64,000 nucleotides of DNA. It comes from JAOUEA01 sp963810945 (GTDB lineage: Bacteria; Actinomycetota; UBA4738; HRBIN12). The DNA is taken from the NCBI GenBank assembly GCA_963810945.1, contig CAWEPI010000008.1, positions 1 through 64,000 of the forward strand, given 5' to 3'. Below are positions 18,905 through 27,992 of the stretch, piece by piece (within the stretch, counting starts at the first letter, position 1; every line of letters starts with the position of its first letter). Under the pieces are notes generated by a model. It made no database searches. It saw only the letters and a list, made by a program, of their open reading frames with translations, and was not told the DNA's origin. Position numbers and translations under genes: made by a program.

Positions 18905-19038
18905 GTACGACCCCTTTCGCGGAGGGAACACACCGCTCATCGATCCGGCAGCTGCTCGGATATGCGTCGAGTATGAACGGGGGATCGCGGCGCGACCAAG
19001 CACATCGGCGAGGCTTCGCGTAGGGATTAGGGCCTACC

Positions 19039-21269
19039 TCATGTGCGGGATGCGGAGGCCCTGGATGGCTCCTTCGCCCGCGGCCGGCGCCGGCCCCACC
19101 ACCACAGCCCCAGGATGGCCGCCAGGCCCACGAGCCAGAGCTCCAGGTAGTACGGGTAGGAGGCGTAGACCAGTTCGACACGGTGGGTGCCCGCACCCAC
19201 CGGGATGCCCACCACGCCCGGGGCCAGCATCTGGGTCGGGACCTCGGCGCCGTCGACCGTCGCCGTGAAGCGGGGGTCGTAGGAGACGCTCACGAGGACC
19301 ACGCCCGGGCGGGTCATGTCGACCGACCCACCGAACACGCCGTCCTCGATCCGCGCGTAGGGATCCTCGACGGTCCCCGGGGGGCCGCGGCGTCTCTGCC
19401 CGGGCCCGAGGGTCGGCGCGGCGGGGGGGCGACCGCCGAAGGTGACGGTGGGCACCATGTGCTTGCCGACGAGCCCCGAGGACAGGAACGACGACATCTG
19501 CGTCCCGAGGTCCGAGCGATCGGCCGCGATCGGCGCGACGGTGTCGACGACCTGGAGGTAGGAGACGTCGGGGATCTCCCAGAGCACGTGCCGGCCGGCC
19601 TGCGCGATCCGCCGGGCGCTCGGCAGCGGGTGATCCTCCGGCCAGATCACGTAGCGCACGCCGAACAACCCACGCTGGGGAAGGCTCGCCGGATCGAAGC
19701 GGAACTCCGCCGGGGAGGCGAGCGACCACGTCGGGCGGGTGAAGCCCACCGCGTCGGCCTGCAGGTTCAGCAGCGCGGCGTAGGCGGGCACCTGCCCGAT
19801 CCGGTACGACGCCACCTCGGGGCCGCGGAGCTCCGAGAAGATGCGCCCCGGCCCGAGCGTCTCGCGCGCGCTCCACGAGCGCCTGGTAGCCGAGACCGTC
19901 CGTGGCCTCCGCCCGCGCCTGCTGGTCGATCCAGACCGCCCCGAGGCGCTCGAACCGGACGCGTTCGACCACGGAGGGCACGAGCAGCAGGACCGAGGCG
20001 GCCGCGACCGCCACGAGGACCGGGATCCTGGCCGGCGTGAGTCGGCGCACGCCGGACGCGCACGGCGTGGACCAGCCAGACGGCGCCGATGCCCATGAGG
20101 TAGAGGCCCGCGAGGTGCACCCCGCTGATGAACCGCCGCAGGAACAGGTCCGCGCCCCCCGGGAGCAGACGCAGCGCCGGCCCCAGGGTCGGCCGCCCGA
20201 AGAAGAGCAGCAGCGCCACCAGCCCCAGGCCCACGACCACGCGGGGTGGCTCGCGCCGGCGCGCCTGCACGAGCGCGACGACGAGCCCGACCGCGAACAG
20301 GACCGTCAGCACCGGGAGGCGCCCCGCGTCGAACAGCTCGCCCCGCACCATCCACCCGAGCACCTTCCGCGCGCCGAACGAGTCGTAGTAGAAGGTGCCG
20401 CGGCTGAAGGCGTCGTTCACGGTCCAACCCGCGTCGGTGAGCAGCGGCACGAGCATCCATGCGGACGCCAGGAGCGCGGCGCCCGCCACCAACGCGGCGC
20501 GTGCGATCCGTCGAGGGAACTCCCGTGGCGCCGCCAGCACGAACACCGCGAGCGAGACGAGGGCGAGGTATCCGGTGAGCAGATGCACGCAGATCGTGAG
20601 CGCCAGCACCAGGGCGGCGAGCCACATCCGACGCCCCCTCGCGACGGCCTGCCAGCAGAGCCCCCAGGCGAACGGGAGCGCCCACATCCCCCACAGCTGC
20701 GCCCATGCGCCGGAGCCCCTCCACACGTAGCTGCCCCACTCGTATCCCATCCCCGGCGCGCTCGACAGCAGCGGCGAGATCAGCGCCGCGGCGGCGGCGG
20801 GCCACCGGCTGAGCCCCAGGAGCCGCGCCCCCGCGTACACGGAGATCGGCCACGCGGCGAGCAGGAGGTACAGGGACCAGCGGAAGGTGCCGGCGCCGAG
20901 CACGACCGACAGCGCGCCGGTGAAGATGTGCGGGAGCGACTGGTAGTGATGGAAGCGGCTCGCGCCGAGCGAGAGGTAGGGGTACCAGCCGTCGAAGGGC
21001 AGGTGTCCCTCGCGGATGCGGTCGGCGGCCCACTGGGTCATGGAGCGGTGCACCGAGGCGTCGTTCAGGTACCAGACGTCGCGATGCTCGGGCCACAGGA
21101 CGACGAGCCCGAAGAGCACGGCGGCGGCCACGAGGTACAGCGGGAGCCGGTCCGGGTCGTTCCACCGCGTGCGCCGACGGTGACCGCCCGGGGCGGACCG
21201 GGGAGGAGTCGCGCGCCGAGACGACGGCCCGGCCTCGGGAGCCCGGGCGGAGGTGTCGGTGGTCGCCAC
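19039..21269 (-). CDS. Large polytopic membrane protein, 6-pyruvoyl-tetrahydropterin-synthase-related type (two frameshifts)
   Basis: From the ATG at 21269 the protein has a short cytoplasmic head and about 11-12 hydrophobic helices (PLYLVAAAVLFGLVVLW, TFRWSLYLLLAAWPISVYAG, LALTICVHLLTGYLALVSLA and others). It then shifts frame near 20050 (RIPVLVAVAAASVLLLVP) and again near 19880 into a soluble outer domain with YRIGQVPAYAALLNLQADAV, RYVIWPEDHPLPSARRIAQA and FTATVDGAEVPTQMLAPGVV. A final helix (YYLELWLVGLAAILGLWWW) and a basic tail end it. About 743 residues. The layout resembles the large membrane glycosyltransferase-like YfhO/PTPS-related family, whose substrate is unknown. The motif DASVHRSMTQW near the first loop is typical. 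It lies between secreted-protein genes. Confidence 0.75.
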
Positions 21270-21305
21270 GGCGCGAGTCTACGCCGGGGCGACCCACGAT
21301 CCGTC

Positions 21306-21628
21306 TTAGGACGAGTTCGCGGCTCGCCTTCCCAATCTCGGCGCGAAGATGGCTCCCGTAGTGCGACCTCGACCCCGACGGCTAGTGCATACCGCTCGAT
21401 GGTGGACACGCGAGGGTCGCTCTCCCCCGCTTCGATCCGAGCGAGGGCGGACTGCGATGTGCCCATGCGAGCCGCGACGACTGTCTGGCTCAACCCGAGC
21501 GCCCTGCGATGCTCGGCCAGATCCCTCACCAGCTGCCGACCCCGGGCTGCCGCCTCGACCATCCCGGGGAACGCGGGGTTGATCGATGCGCGTTCGTCCA
21601 CAATCTCGTCCAGGAAGTCCTTGTCCAT
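21306..21628 (-). CDS. XRE-family HTH regulator, antitoxin-like, C-terminus uncertain
   Basis: I choose the ATG at 21628 (MDKDFLDEIVDERASINPAF) because GGAGGAG lies 5 bases before it. The HTH is clear: LAEHRRALGLSQTVVAARMG, then TSQSALARIEAGESDPRVST. This is the HigA/antitoxin-like layout. After VGVEVALRE the frame runs on into the next gene without a stop until 21065. A one-base shift reaches TAA at 21306, giving about 107 residues, the usual length, so I suspect an indel. Between it and rplA there are only 82 bases and no toxin gene; none follows either. The upstream bases contain direct repeats (GAGATAG twice), a possible operator. Confidence 0.7.
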
Positions 21629-21710
21629 CGCACTCCTCCGAGGAGATGATGTCATATCGTATCCGAGATAGCTATATCGAGATAGGTCACGCAGGTGCCA
21701 CCCACGCACG

Positions 21711-22472
21711 CTATCGCTCGATACTGACGGAGCGAGCCTGCCGCGGCGATCTCGGATAGGCGTTCGCGGCTTCGGTGTCCTTGGCGTGCGTGGCGTCGAT
21801 CTTGACGCTCGGACCCATCGTCGAGGAGACCGCGAGGCTCTTGATGTAGCGCCCCTTGGCCGACGACGGCTTCGCCTTCATGATCTCGTCCACGACCGCG
21901 AGGTAGTTCTCCAGCAGCGCCGGCTCCTCGAAGGACTTCTTGCCGATGATCAGGTGGATGTTGCCGGTCTTGTCGGCGCGGTACTCCACCTTGCCGCCCT
22001 TGATGTCCGTCACGGCCTTGGCGATGTCGTTGGTCACCGTGCCGGTCTTGGGGTTGGGCATGAGCCCGCGCGGACCGAGCACGCGACCGGCCTTGCCGAC
22101 CGCGGCCATCATGTCCGGCGTGGCCACCGCGGCCTCGAAGTCGATGTTCCCCTTCATGACGTCCTCGACGAGCTCCTCGCCGCCCACGACGTCGGCGCCG
22201 GCCTCCTTGGCCTCGCGCGCCTTCTCGCCCACGGCGAACACGCCCACGCGCACCGACTTGCCGGTGCCGTTGGGCAGGGAGACCGTGCCGCGCAGCGCCT
22301 GGTCGGCCTTGCGCGTGTCGAGGCCCAGGCGGAACGCCACCTCGACCGTCTCGTCGAACTTGGCGTCCGGGAACTTCTTCAGGATGTTGATGGCCTCCGC
22401 CGGCTGGTACTCGCGCTCCACGTCGTAGAGCGCCGCGGCGTTCCGGTAGCGCTTGCCGCCCTTCGCCGTCAT
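21711..22472 (-). CDS. rplA: 50S ribosomal protein L1
   Basis: The ATG at 22472 overlaps the rplK stop by four bases (ATGA), giving a protein of 253 residues: MTAKGGKRYRNAAALYDVER, AEAINILKKFPDAKFDETVE, GRVLGPRGLMPNPKTGTVT and MGPSVKIDATHA. The L1 signature around GLMPNPKTGT is intact. L1 binds 23S rRNA at the L1 stalk and represses its own operon in many bacteria. The C-terminus is about 15 residues longer than usual (NAYPRSPRQARSVSIER). Unlike most genomes, no rplJ-rplL follows; the orphan HTH gene does. Confidence 0.97.
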   Translation of the reverse strand: MTAKGGKRYRNAAALYDVEREYQPAEAINILKKFPDAKFDETVEVAFRLGLDTRKADQALRGTVSLPNGTGKSVRVGVFAVGEKAREAKEAGADVVGGEELVEDVMKGNIDFEAAVATPDMMAAVGKAGRVLGPRGLMPNPKTGTVTNDIAKAVTDIKGGKVEYRADKTGNIHLIIGKKSFEEPALLENYLAVVDEIMKAKPSSAKGRYIKSLAVSSTMGPSVKIDATHAKDTEAANAYPRSPRQARSVSIER

Positions 22473-22903
22473 GCCTCCACCTCCACGCCCATGCTGCGCG
22501 CCGTGCCCGCGATGATCCGCATGGCCATGTCGACGTCGTTGGCGTTCAGGTCCGCCATCTTGCGCTCGGCGATGTCGCGGAGCTGCGCGTTCGAGAGCTG
22601 CGCCACCTTGTTGCGGTTGGGGACGTCGGAGCCCTTCTCGATCCCGGCGGCCTGCTTGATGAGCTCCGCGGCCGGCGGCTGCTTGGTGATGAACGAGAAC
22701 GAGCGGTCCTCGTAGATCGTGAGCTCGACGGGGATGACCTGCCCGGTCCACTGCTGCGTGGCGTCGTTGTACTGCTTGCAGAAGTCCATGATGTTGACGC
22801 CGTGCTGCCCGAGGGCGGTGCCGACGGGGGGTGCGGGGGTCGCCTGGCCGGCCTTGATCTGGAGTTTCACCAGGGCCATGACCTTCTTGTTCTTCGGTGC
22901 CAC
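22469..22903 (-). CDS. rplK: 50S ribosomal protein L11
   Basis: A GTG start at 22903 gives VAPKNKKVMALVKLQIKAGQ, 144 residues, the family's usual length. The conserved ATPAPPVGTALGQHGVNIMD (rRNA/thiostrepton-binding region) and the C-terminal GTARSMGVEVEA are intact. L11 forms the GTPase-associated centre with 23S rRNA. AGGAGTAGG lies just upstream as ribosome site. nusG normally sits directly upstream; here 3.3 kb of plus-strand cyclase gene intervenes, so rplK-rplA must have their own promoter in the 166-base gap 22904-23069. Confidence 0.97.
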   Translation of the reverse strand: MAPKNKKVMALVKLQIKAGQATPAPPVGTALGQHGVNIMDFCKQYNDATQQWTGQVIPVELTIYEDRSFSFITKQPPAAELIKQAAGIEKGSDVPNRNKVAQLSNAQLRDIAERKMADLNANDVDMAMRIIAGTARSMGVEVEA

Positions 22904-23069
22904 GTTCCTACTCCTCCTGCGGTGCCAACGGCCGCGTCGAGGCAGCCTCCCGCCGTAGGGTGCGCGTCCCGGGTCCGGGACCGTCATCCGATGGTAGCAG
23001 CGGACTTACCGTGTTCGCCGATCCGCCCCTGGCTTTACACCCCCCGATGCACGGGGGACTATCCCTGCC

Positions 23070-26000
23070 ATGCAACGCTCGGGCGGCCGGACGCTGGCCG
23101 CGGTGCTCTTCACGGACATGGTCGACAGCACGGCGATCGCCGAGGAGCTGGGCGATCGACGGTGGAAGGCTCTGGTCCACGAGCACCACCGGATCGTCCG
23201 GCGCGCGATCAAACGGTTCGGCGGCACCGAGCACGACACCGCCGGGGACGGCTTCTTCGCGAGCTTCAAGGAGCCCGCCTCGGCGATCGCGTGCGCGTGC
23301 GAGGCGACCGAGGCGGTGCGCGCACTTGGGGTCGAGATCCGCGCCGGCATCCACTTCGGCGAGTGCGAGCACATGGGGAAGAAGCTCGGCGGGATCACCG
23401 TCGTGGTGGGTGCCCGGATCATGTCGCTGGGGGGCGCCGGCGACGTCCTGGTCTCGAGCACGGCCGCCGAGCTCTCGCGCGGCGCGGGCTTCGGGTTCGC
23501 GGACCGCGGCATGCATCGGCTCAAGGGCGTCGAGGATGAGTGGCACGTGTTCGCGGCCACCGCGGTCGACGGGAAGCCCCGGCCCGACCCGTTGGATGCA
23601 ACCGAGGCCCGGGCAGCGCCGCGACCGGATCGCGCCGTCGGAGGCCCCCCGGAGGCGGCGAGGCCTCGTGGCGATCGCCGTCGCCGTGGCCGTCGTGGCA
23701 GCGGCGCTGGTGGTTCCCGTCGCGGTCCATCGCCTCCAGAAGGGGCTCCCGGGGATCGACGCCGAGGCCGCGGGGGCGGTCGACCCGTCGAACGGTCACA
23801 TCACCGCGCAGGTGCCCCTCGGCGACGATCCGAACGGGATCGCCGCGGGGGCGGGATCGGCATGGGTGGCGCTCGGCGCGACGAACGAGGTCGCCCGGAT
23901 CGATCCCGCCGCGGGCACCGTGCTGCAGCGGATCTCCGTGCAAGCCAACCCCACGGGCGTCGCGTTCGGCGGCGGCGCCGTTTGGGTCACGAACGCCGAC
24001 GCGCGGACCGTCTCGTGGATCGACCCCGCCAGCGACAAGGTCGTGCGAGACGATCGAGGTCGGCAACGCGCCCAGCGCGATCGCCTTCGGGGAGGGCTCC
24101 GTCTGGGTCACGAACACGCTCGACGGGACCGTGTCGAAGATCGACCCCGCCAAGGGGAAGGTCGAGGCCACGATCCCGGTCGGCGCCGATCCCACGGGGA
24201 TCGCCGTGGGGGCGAGGTCGGTCTGGGTCGCCAACCAGGCCAGCGACCAGGTGGCGCGGATCGACCCAGGGACCGGCGCGGTCCGTCAGACGATCGACGT
24301 CGGCCACGGCCCGAGCGGCATCGCGTTCGACGGGACGAGCGTCTGGGTCGCGAACGGCCAGAGCGGGACCGTCATGAAGATCGACCCGGCCACGAACGAC
24401 GTGACGGGCAGCGTGCAGACAGGCGGCTCCCCCGGCCAACTCGCGGCCGGCGGAGGGAGCATCTGGGTCGCGGACACCGACGCGAACGGGCTCGCGCAGG
24501 ATCGATCCGCGCGGGAACACGATGGTGGGCACCACCGCCGTCGAGAACACTCCGCGGGCGCTCGCTTTCGACGGGGCGACGCTCTGGGTGACGACGCGCG
24601 GATCGGCGGCGAGCCATCAGGGCGGAACGCTCGTCGTCGAGATCCAGCGACGTTCCCTCGACGATCGATCCGAACGCCCCATGGGACGGCTTCTCCTACG
24701 ACATCCTGTCGAACACGAACGACGGCCTGCTCACCTTCGCGCGCGTCGGTGGCACCGCCGGCTCCGTGCTGGTGCCCGATCTCGCGACGTCCGTCCCCGC
24801 GCCGGACCCCGGCGGCACCACGTACACGTTCGCCTGCGATCCGGCGTGCGCTACTCCGATGGATCGCTCGTGAAGCCATCGGACGTCCTGTTCTCCTTCC
24901 AACGCGCGTTCACCGCCGCCGGGGACTTGGCGCCGACGTTCTACCTCGACGCGTTGATCGGCGCCGACGCGTGTGCAGCAAGGAGCATGCGACCTCCGGA
25001 GGGGATCGTGCCGGACGACGCGTCGGGCACGGTGACCTTCCACCTGAAGGCCCGGACCCCACGTTCCTCGACGTCCTCGCGATGCCGTTCTTGGCGATCG
25101 TGCCGCCATCCTCACCCCGGCACCTGGTCACGGGGGCTCCGTTCGTCGCCGCGACCGGACCGTTCATGATCGGCGTCGTATAGCGGGGGGGACACGGCGC
25201 AGATACGAGCGGCACGGTGCATCTGGTGCGGAACCCGAACTTCGTCGAGTGGTCACATGCCGCGCAGCCGGCCGGCGTACCCGGAGGAGATCGTCATCCG
25301 GTTCGGCCTCGACGTGGATCAGGCGACCGACGACGTGGAGCAGGATCGGGCCGACGTGCTGCTCGACACCCCCCCGCGGACCGGATGCAGGAGATCCGGA
25401 CGCGGTACGCGGCCCAGAGCCATCCGTACATCCAGCTGGCCCTCGACTACTTCTTCCTGAACACGCGGGTGGCGCCGTTCGACGACCCCGACGTGCGCCG
25501 GGCCTTGAACTACGCGGTGGATCGAGCGACGATGGCGGAGCTGGTCGGCCCGTTGGGCCTGTGGGGCGCCGGAGGGCCGGTGACCTGCCAGGCGCTGCCC
25601 CCGAACACCCCCGGATACGCGCCGTACTGCCCGTTCACATCGAACGGATCGAGCAACGGCGATCCCGATCTGGTGGAGGCGCAGCAGCCTCGTCGATGCG
25701 TCCGGCACGAAGCACGTGCGCATCACGGTGTGGTCTCTGCCGGCGTTCGCCCGCGTCTCGCGATACGTCGCCTCCGTCCTCAACGATCTCGGCTACCGGG
25801 ACGTTGCCGTGATACCCGAGCGACAACCCCACCCCGTACTTCACGTACATCAGCGACTCCTCGAACCGCGCGCAGATCGGCGCCGTGGGCTGGCTGATGG
25901 ATTTCCCGAACGCCTCGAACTTCTTCCACGCCGCTGGTGACCTGCGCATCGTTCATCCCGAACGACCCCAACAACGTCAACTCGAACTACGCCGAGTACT

Positions 26001-26227
26001 GCAACCCTCAGCTCGACCGCCAGATCGAGCACGCGGCGAAGGTGGGGACGACCGACCCGGTGCGGGCCAACGAGCTGTGGGCCGAGATCGACCGGCATGT
26101 GGTCGACGAGGCGCCGTGGGTCCCGTTCACCACCCCGTCCGGCACGATCCTGGTGTCGAAACGCGTCGGGAACGTGCAGATCAACCCGGTGCTCGGGGTG
26201 CTGCTCGGGCAGATGTGGGTGCGCTGA
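23070..26227 (+). CDS. Class III nucleotide cyclase fused to TM helix, beta-propeller and family-5 solute-binding domain (frameshifted)
   Basis: One reconstructed product of about 1,050 residues. N-terminal cyclase: AAVLFTDMVDSTAIAEELGD (first metal Asp) and EHDTAGDGFFASF (second metal Asp). The position that is Lys in classical adenylate cyclases is Asp here, and the Asn of the Asn-Arg pair is replaced (VVVGARIM). A basic stretch and one helix (LVAIAVAVAVVAAALVVPVA) follow. Then come about seven propeller blades of YVTN/NHL type (GAGSAWVALGATNEVARIDP, GEGSVWVTNTLDGTVSKIDP, DGTSVWVANGQSGTVMKIDP). Last is an SBP_bac_5 oligopeptide-binding domain (SYDILSNTNDGLLTF, DVLFSFQRAFTAAGDLAP, VRRALNYAVDRATMAELVG, DEAPWVPFTTPSGTI). 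It suggests a membrane receptor with an outside ligand sensor and a cytoplasmic cyclase. Eight or more indels. It ends one base before nusG, convergent. Confidence 0.8.
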
Positions 26228-26228
26228 G

Positions 26229-27476
26229 CTAGACCTTCGACACCTGGTCGAAGCCGAGCTCGACCGGGGTCTCCCGGTCGAAGATGTTGACGAGCACCTT
26301 CAGCTTCGACTGGTCCACGTTGATCTCGCTGATGGTGCCGTTGAAGTCCGCGAACGGCCCGGAGATGATCCGCACCACGTCGCCCTCCTCGAACCCGAGG
26401 CGGAACGCGGGCTTCACCTCCTCCTTCTTCACCACGAGGATCTTCTCGACCTCGCGCTTGGACAGCGGCGTGGGCTTGGTGCCGGTGCCCGCGCTCACGA
26501 AGCCGGTGACCCCGGGCGTGTTGCGCACGACGTACCAGGAGTCGTTGTCGTACTCCATCTTCACCAGCAGGTAGCCCGGGAAGACCTTCTTCTGCACGAC
26601 CTGCTTCTTGCCGTTCTTGATCTCCATCACGTCTTCCATGGGGATGTGGACGCGGAAGATCTTGCCCTCCATCTGCATGGTGTGGATCCGGCTCTCGAGG
26701 TTGGTCTTCACCTTGTTCTCGTAGCCGGCGTACGTGTGGACGACGTACCAGTCGCCGGGCCCGCGGAACGGGTCGTCGGCGGCGGGCGCCTCCTCTTCCT
26801 GCACCTCGTCGAGCACCGCGGCGACGCTGGTGTCCTCGATGGCGGCCTCGGTGACGAGGTCCTCCTCGACGTCGGCGACGGACTCGGTGGCTGCCGGCTC
26901 CGGCTCGGGCTCCGGTTCGGGCTCCGGCTCCGGCTCGGGCGTCGTCTCCGTCACGGCGGCCTCGGCCTCGGTCTCGGCCTCGGGCTCGGCAGCCGTGGCG
27001 GCCATGCTCTCCGTCACCAGCTCGCCGTCGCCCTGGGCGGCCTCCATCTCGAGGTACTCCTCCTCGACGATCTCCTCTTCCTCGGCGGCACCCTCGGCGA
27101 CGATCTCCTGCCCGATCTCGTCGGCGGCCTCCTCCATCACCACGACCTCGATGGCGGCCTCGGCGACGATCTCCTCGGCGACGGCCTCGCCCGCTTCCTC
27201 CACCGCGATGGCCTCCTCGAGGCCCTCCTCGAAGACGGCATCGGCGGCCTCGGGGTCGCCGATCGCGTCGAGCATGCCGGCCTCCTCGGCGGCCTCGTCC
27301 AGGATGTCCTGGGCGGCGATGTCCGCGGCGGTCTCGACCACCGCCGCCTCCTCGACGGCCTCGGCCATCGTCTCGGTGGCGGCCTCGTCGGCCACCTCGT
27401 GCACCTCCGCGGCGGCCTCGAGGGCTTCGACCAACGGGGTGGGGTCGTCGTTACGCGGTTCCTGGTCTTCGGTCAC
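26229..27476 (-). CDS. nusG: Transcription antitermination protein NusG with very long acidic N-terminal extension
   Basis: The ATG at 27476 gives 415 residues. Residues 241-415 are a normal NusG: NGN domain from GDWYVVHTYAGYENKVKTNL, through FPGYLLVKMEYDNDSWYVVR, and a C-terminal KOW (FEEGDVVRIISGPFADFNGT). Residues 1-240 are an Ala/Glu-rich acidic tract (EAAEEAGMLDAIGDPEA, EEEEIVEEEYLEME) with a Pro-Glu run (PEPEPEPEPEPEPEP) near 195-210. Actinobacterial NusG proteins often have an acidic head of some tens of residues; 240 is far longer. The frame shows no break and secE ends 16 bases upstream, so the extension belongs to the gene unless an internal start is used. NusG binds RNA polymerase and Rho/S10. 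Confidence 0.95.
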   Translation of the reverse strand: MTEDQEPRNDDPTPLVEALEAAAEVHEVADEAATETMAEAVEEAAVVETAADIAAQDILDEAAEEAGMLDAIGDPEAADAVFEEGLEEAIAVEEAGEAVAEEIVAEAAIEVVVMEEAADEIGQEIVAEGAAEEEEIVEEEYLEMEAAQGDGELVTESMAATAAEPEAETEAEAAVTETTPEPEPEPEPEPEPEPAATESVADVEEDLVTEAAIEDTSVAAVLDEVQEEEAPAADDPFRGPGDWYVVHTYAGYENKVKTNLESRIHTMQMEGKIFRVHIPMEDVMEIKNGKKQVVQKKVFPGYLLVKMEYDNDSWYVVRNTPGVTGFVSAGTGTKPTPLSKREVEKILVVKKEEVKPAFRLGFEEGDVVRIISGPFADFNGTISEINVDQSKLKVLVNIFDRETPVELGFDQVSKV

Positions 27477-27491
27477 GGGGATCCTTTGGTC

Positions 27492-27797
27492 TCAGCCGCC
27501 GAGCAGCTTCACGATCGTCTTGGTGAACGCGTAGTCCAATCCGAAGACGTAAGAGGTCATCACCACGATGGTGACGAGCACGACCGTCGTGTACGAGATG
27601 AGCTCGCGACGGTTGGGCCAGTCGACCTTCTTGAGCTCCAGGCGCACCTCGCGCAGGAACTGGCGGACGCCCGTCCGCTTGCGCTTCTCCTGGGTCTGCG
27701 CGCGACGAGCGGTCGCCGCGGGAGAGGAACGGTCGGCGCCGGACTTCTTCTGCTGGCGCTCCGCCTTCTCCTGCATCCGCTTCATCTGTCGGTTCAT
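27492..27797 (-). CDS. secE: Preprotein translocase subunit SecE
   Basis: The ATG at 27797 gives 101 residues: a basic N-terminus (MNRQMKRMQEKAERQQKK), the amphipathic conserved segment QFLREVRLELKKVDWPNRRE and one helix (ISYTTVVLVTIVVMTSYVFG). The KKVxWP motif is the SecE signature. It clamps SecY in the translocon. GGGAG lies just before the start, and the tRNA-Trp gene ends 13 bases upstream, so the two are read together, as in most actinobacteria. nusG follows after 15 bases. Confidence 0.96.
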   Translation of the reverse strand: MNRQMKRMQEKAERQQKKSGADRSSPAATARRAQTQEKRKRTGVRQFLREVRLELKKVDWPNRRELISYTTVVLVTIVVMTSYVFGLDYAFTKTIVKLLGG

Positions 27798-27809
27798 GGT
27801 GCTCCCTTG

Positions 27810-27883
27810 CAGGCGCGGAGGGACTTGAACCCCCAACCGCCGGTTTTGGAGACCGGTGCTCTACCAAATTGAGCTACGCGCCT
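27810..27883 (-). tRNA. tRNA-Trp (CCA anticodon)
   Basis: The minus strand folds as a complete cloverleaf of 74 nt: acceptor AGGCGCG with CGCGCCT, D-arm TAGCTCAATTTGGTAGAGC, anticodon stem CCGGT/ACCGG around CTCCAAA (anticodon CCA) and T-arm GGGGGTTCAAGTCCCTC. The 3' CCA is not encoded. It sits directly upstream of secE, the known actinobacterial arrangement. Confidence 0.96.
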
Positions 27884-27992
27884 CCGCCATCCCCGGTCAC
27901 CCTCCGGTGCTCGTGGGGGGGACTTCGGAAGGCCCAGTATACCGTTGCCTCCCCGGGACGCGGCAAAGGACACGCTACCCTGCGCGACGTCG

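Noticed and set aside
19902..21671. A plus-strand frame of almost 590 codons
   Set aside because: Antisense to the large membrane protein; Arg/Gln/Glu/Pro-rich without any domain.
26097..27872. A long plus-strand frame rich in Leu, Gly and His opposite nusG
   Set aside because: It is the mirror of the Glu/Ala-rich nusG extension; nusG and secE on the minus strand explain the region.
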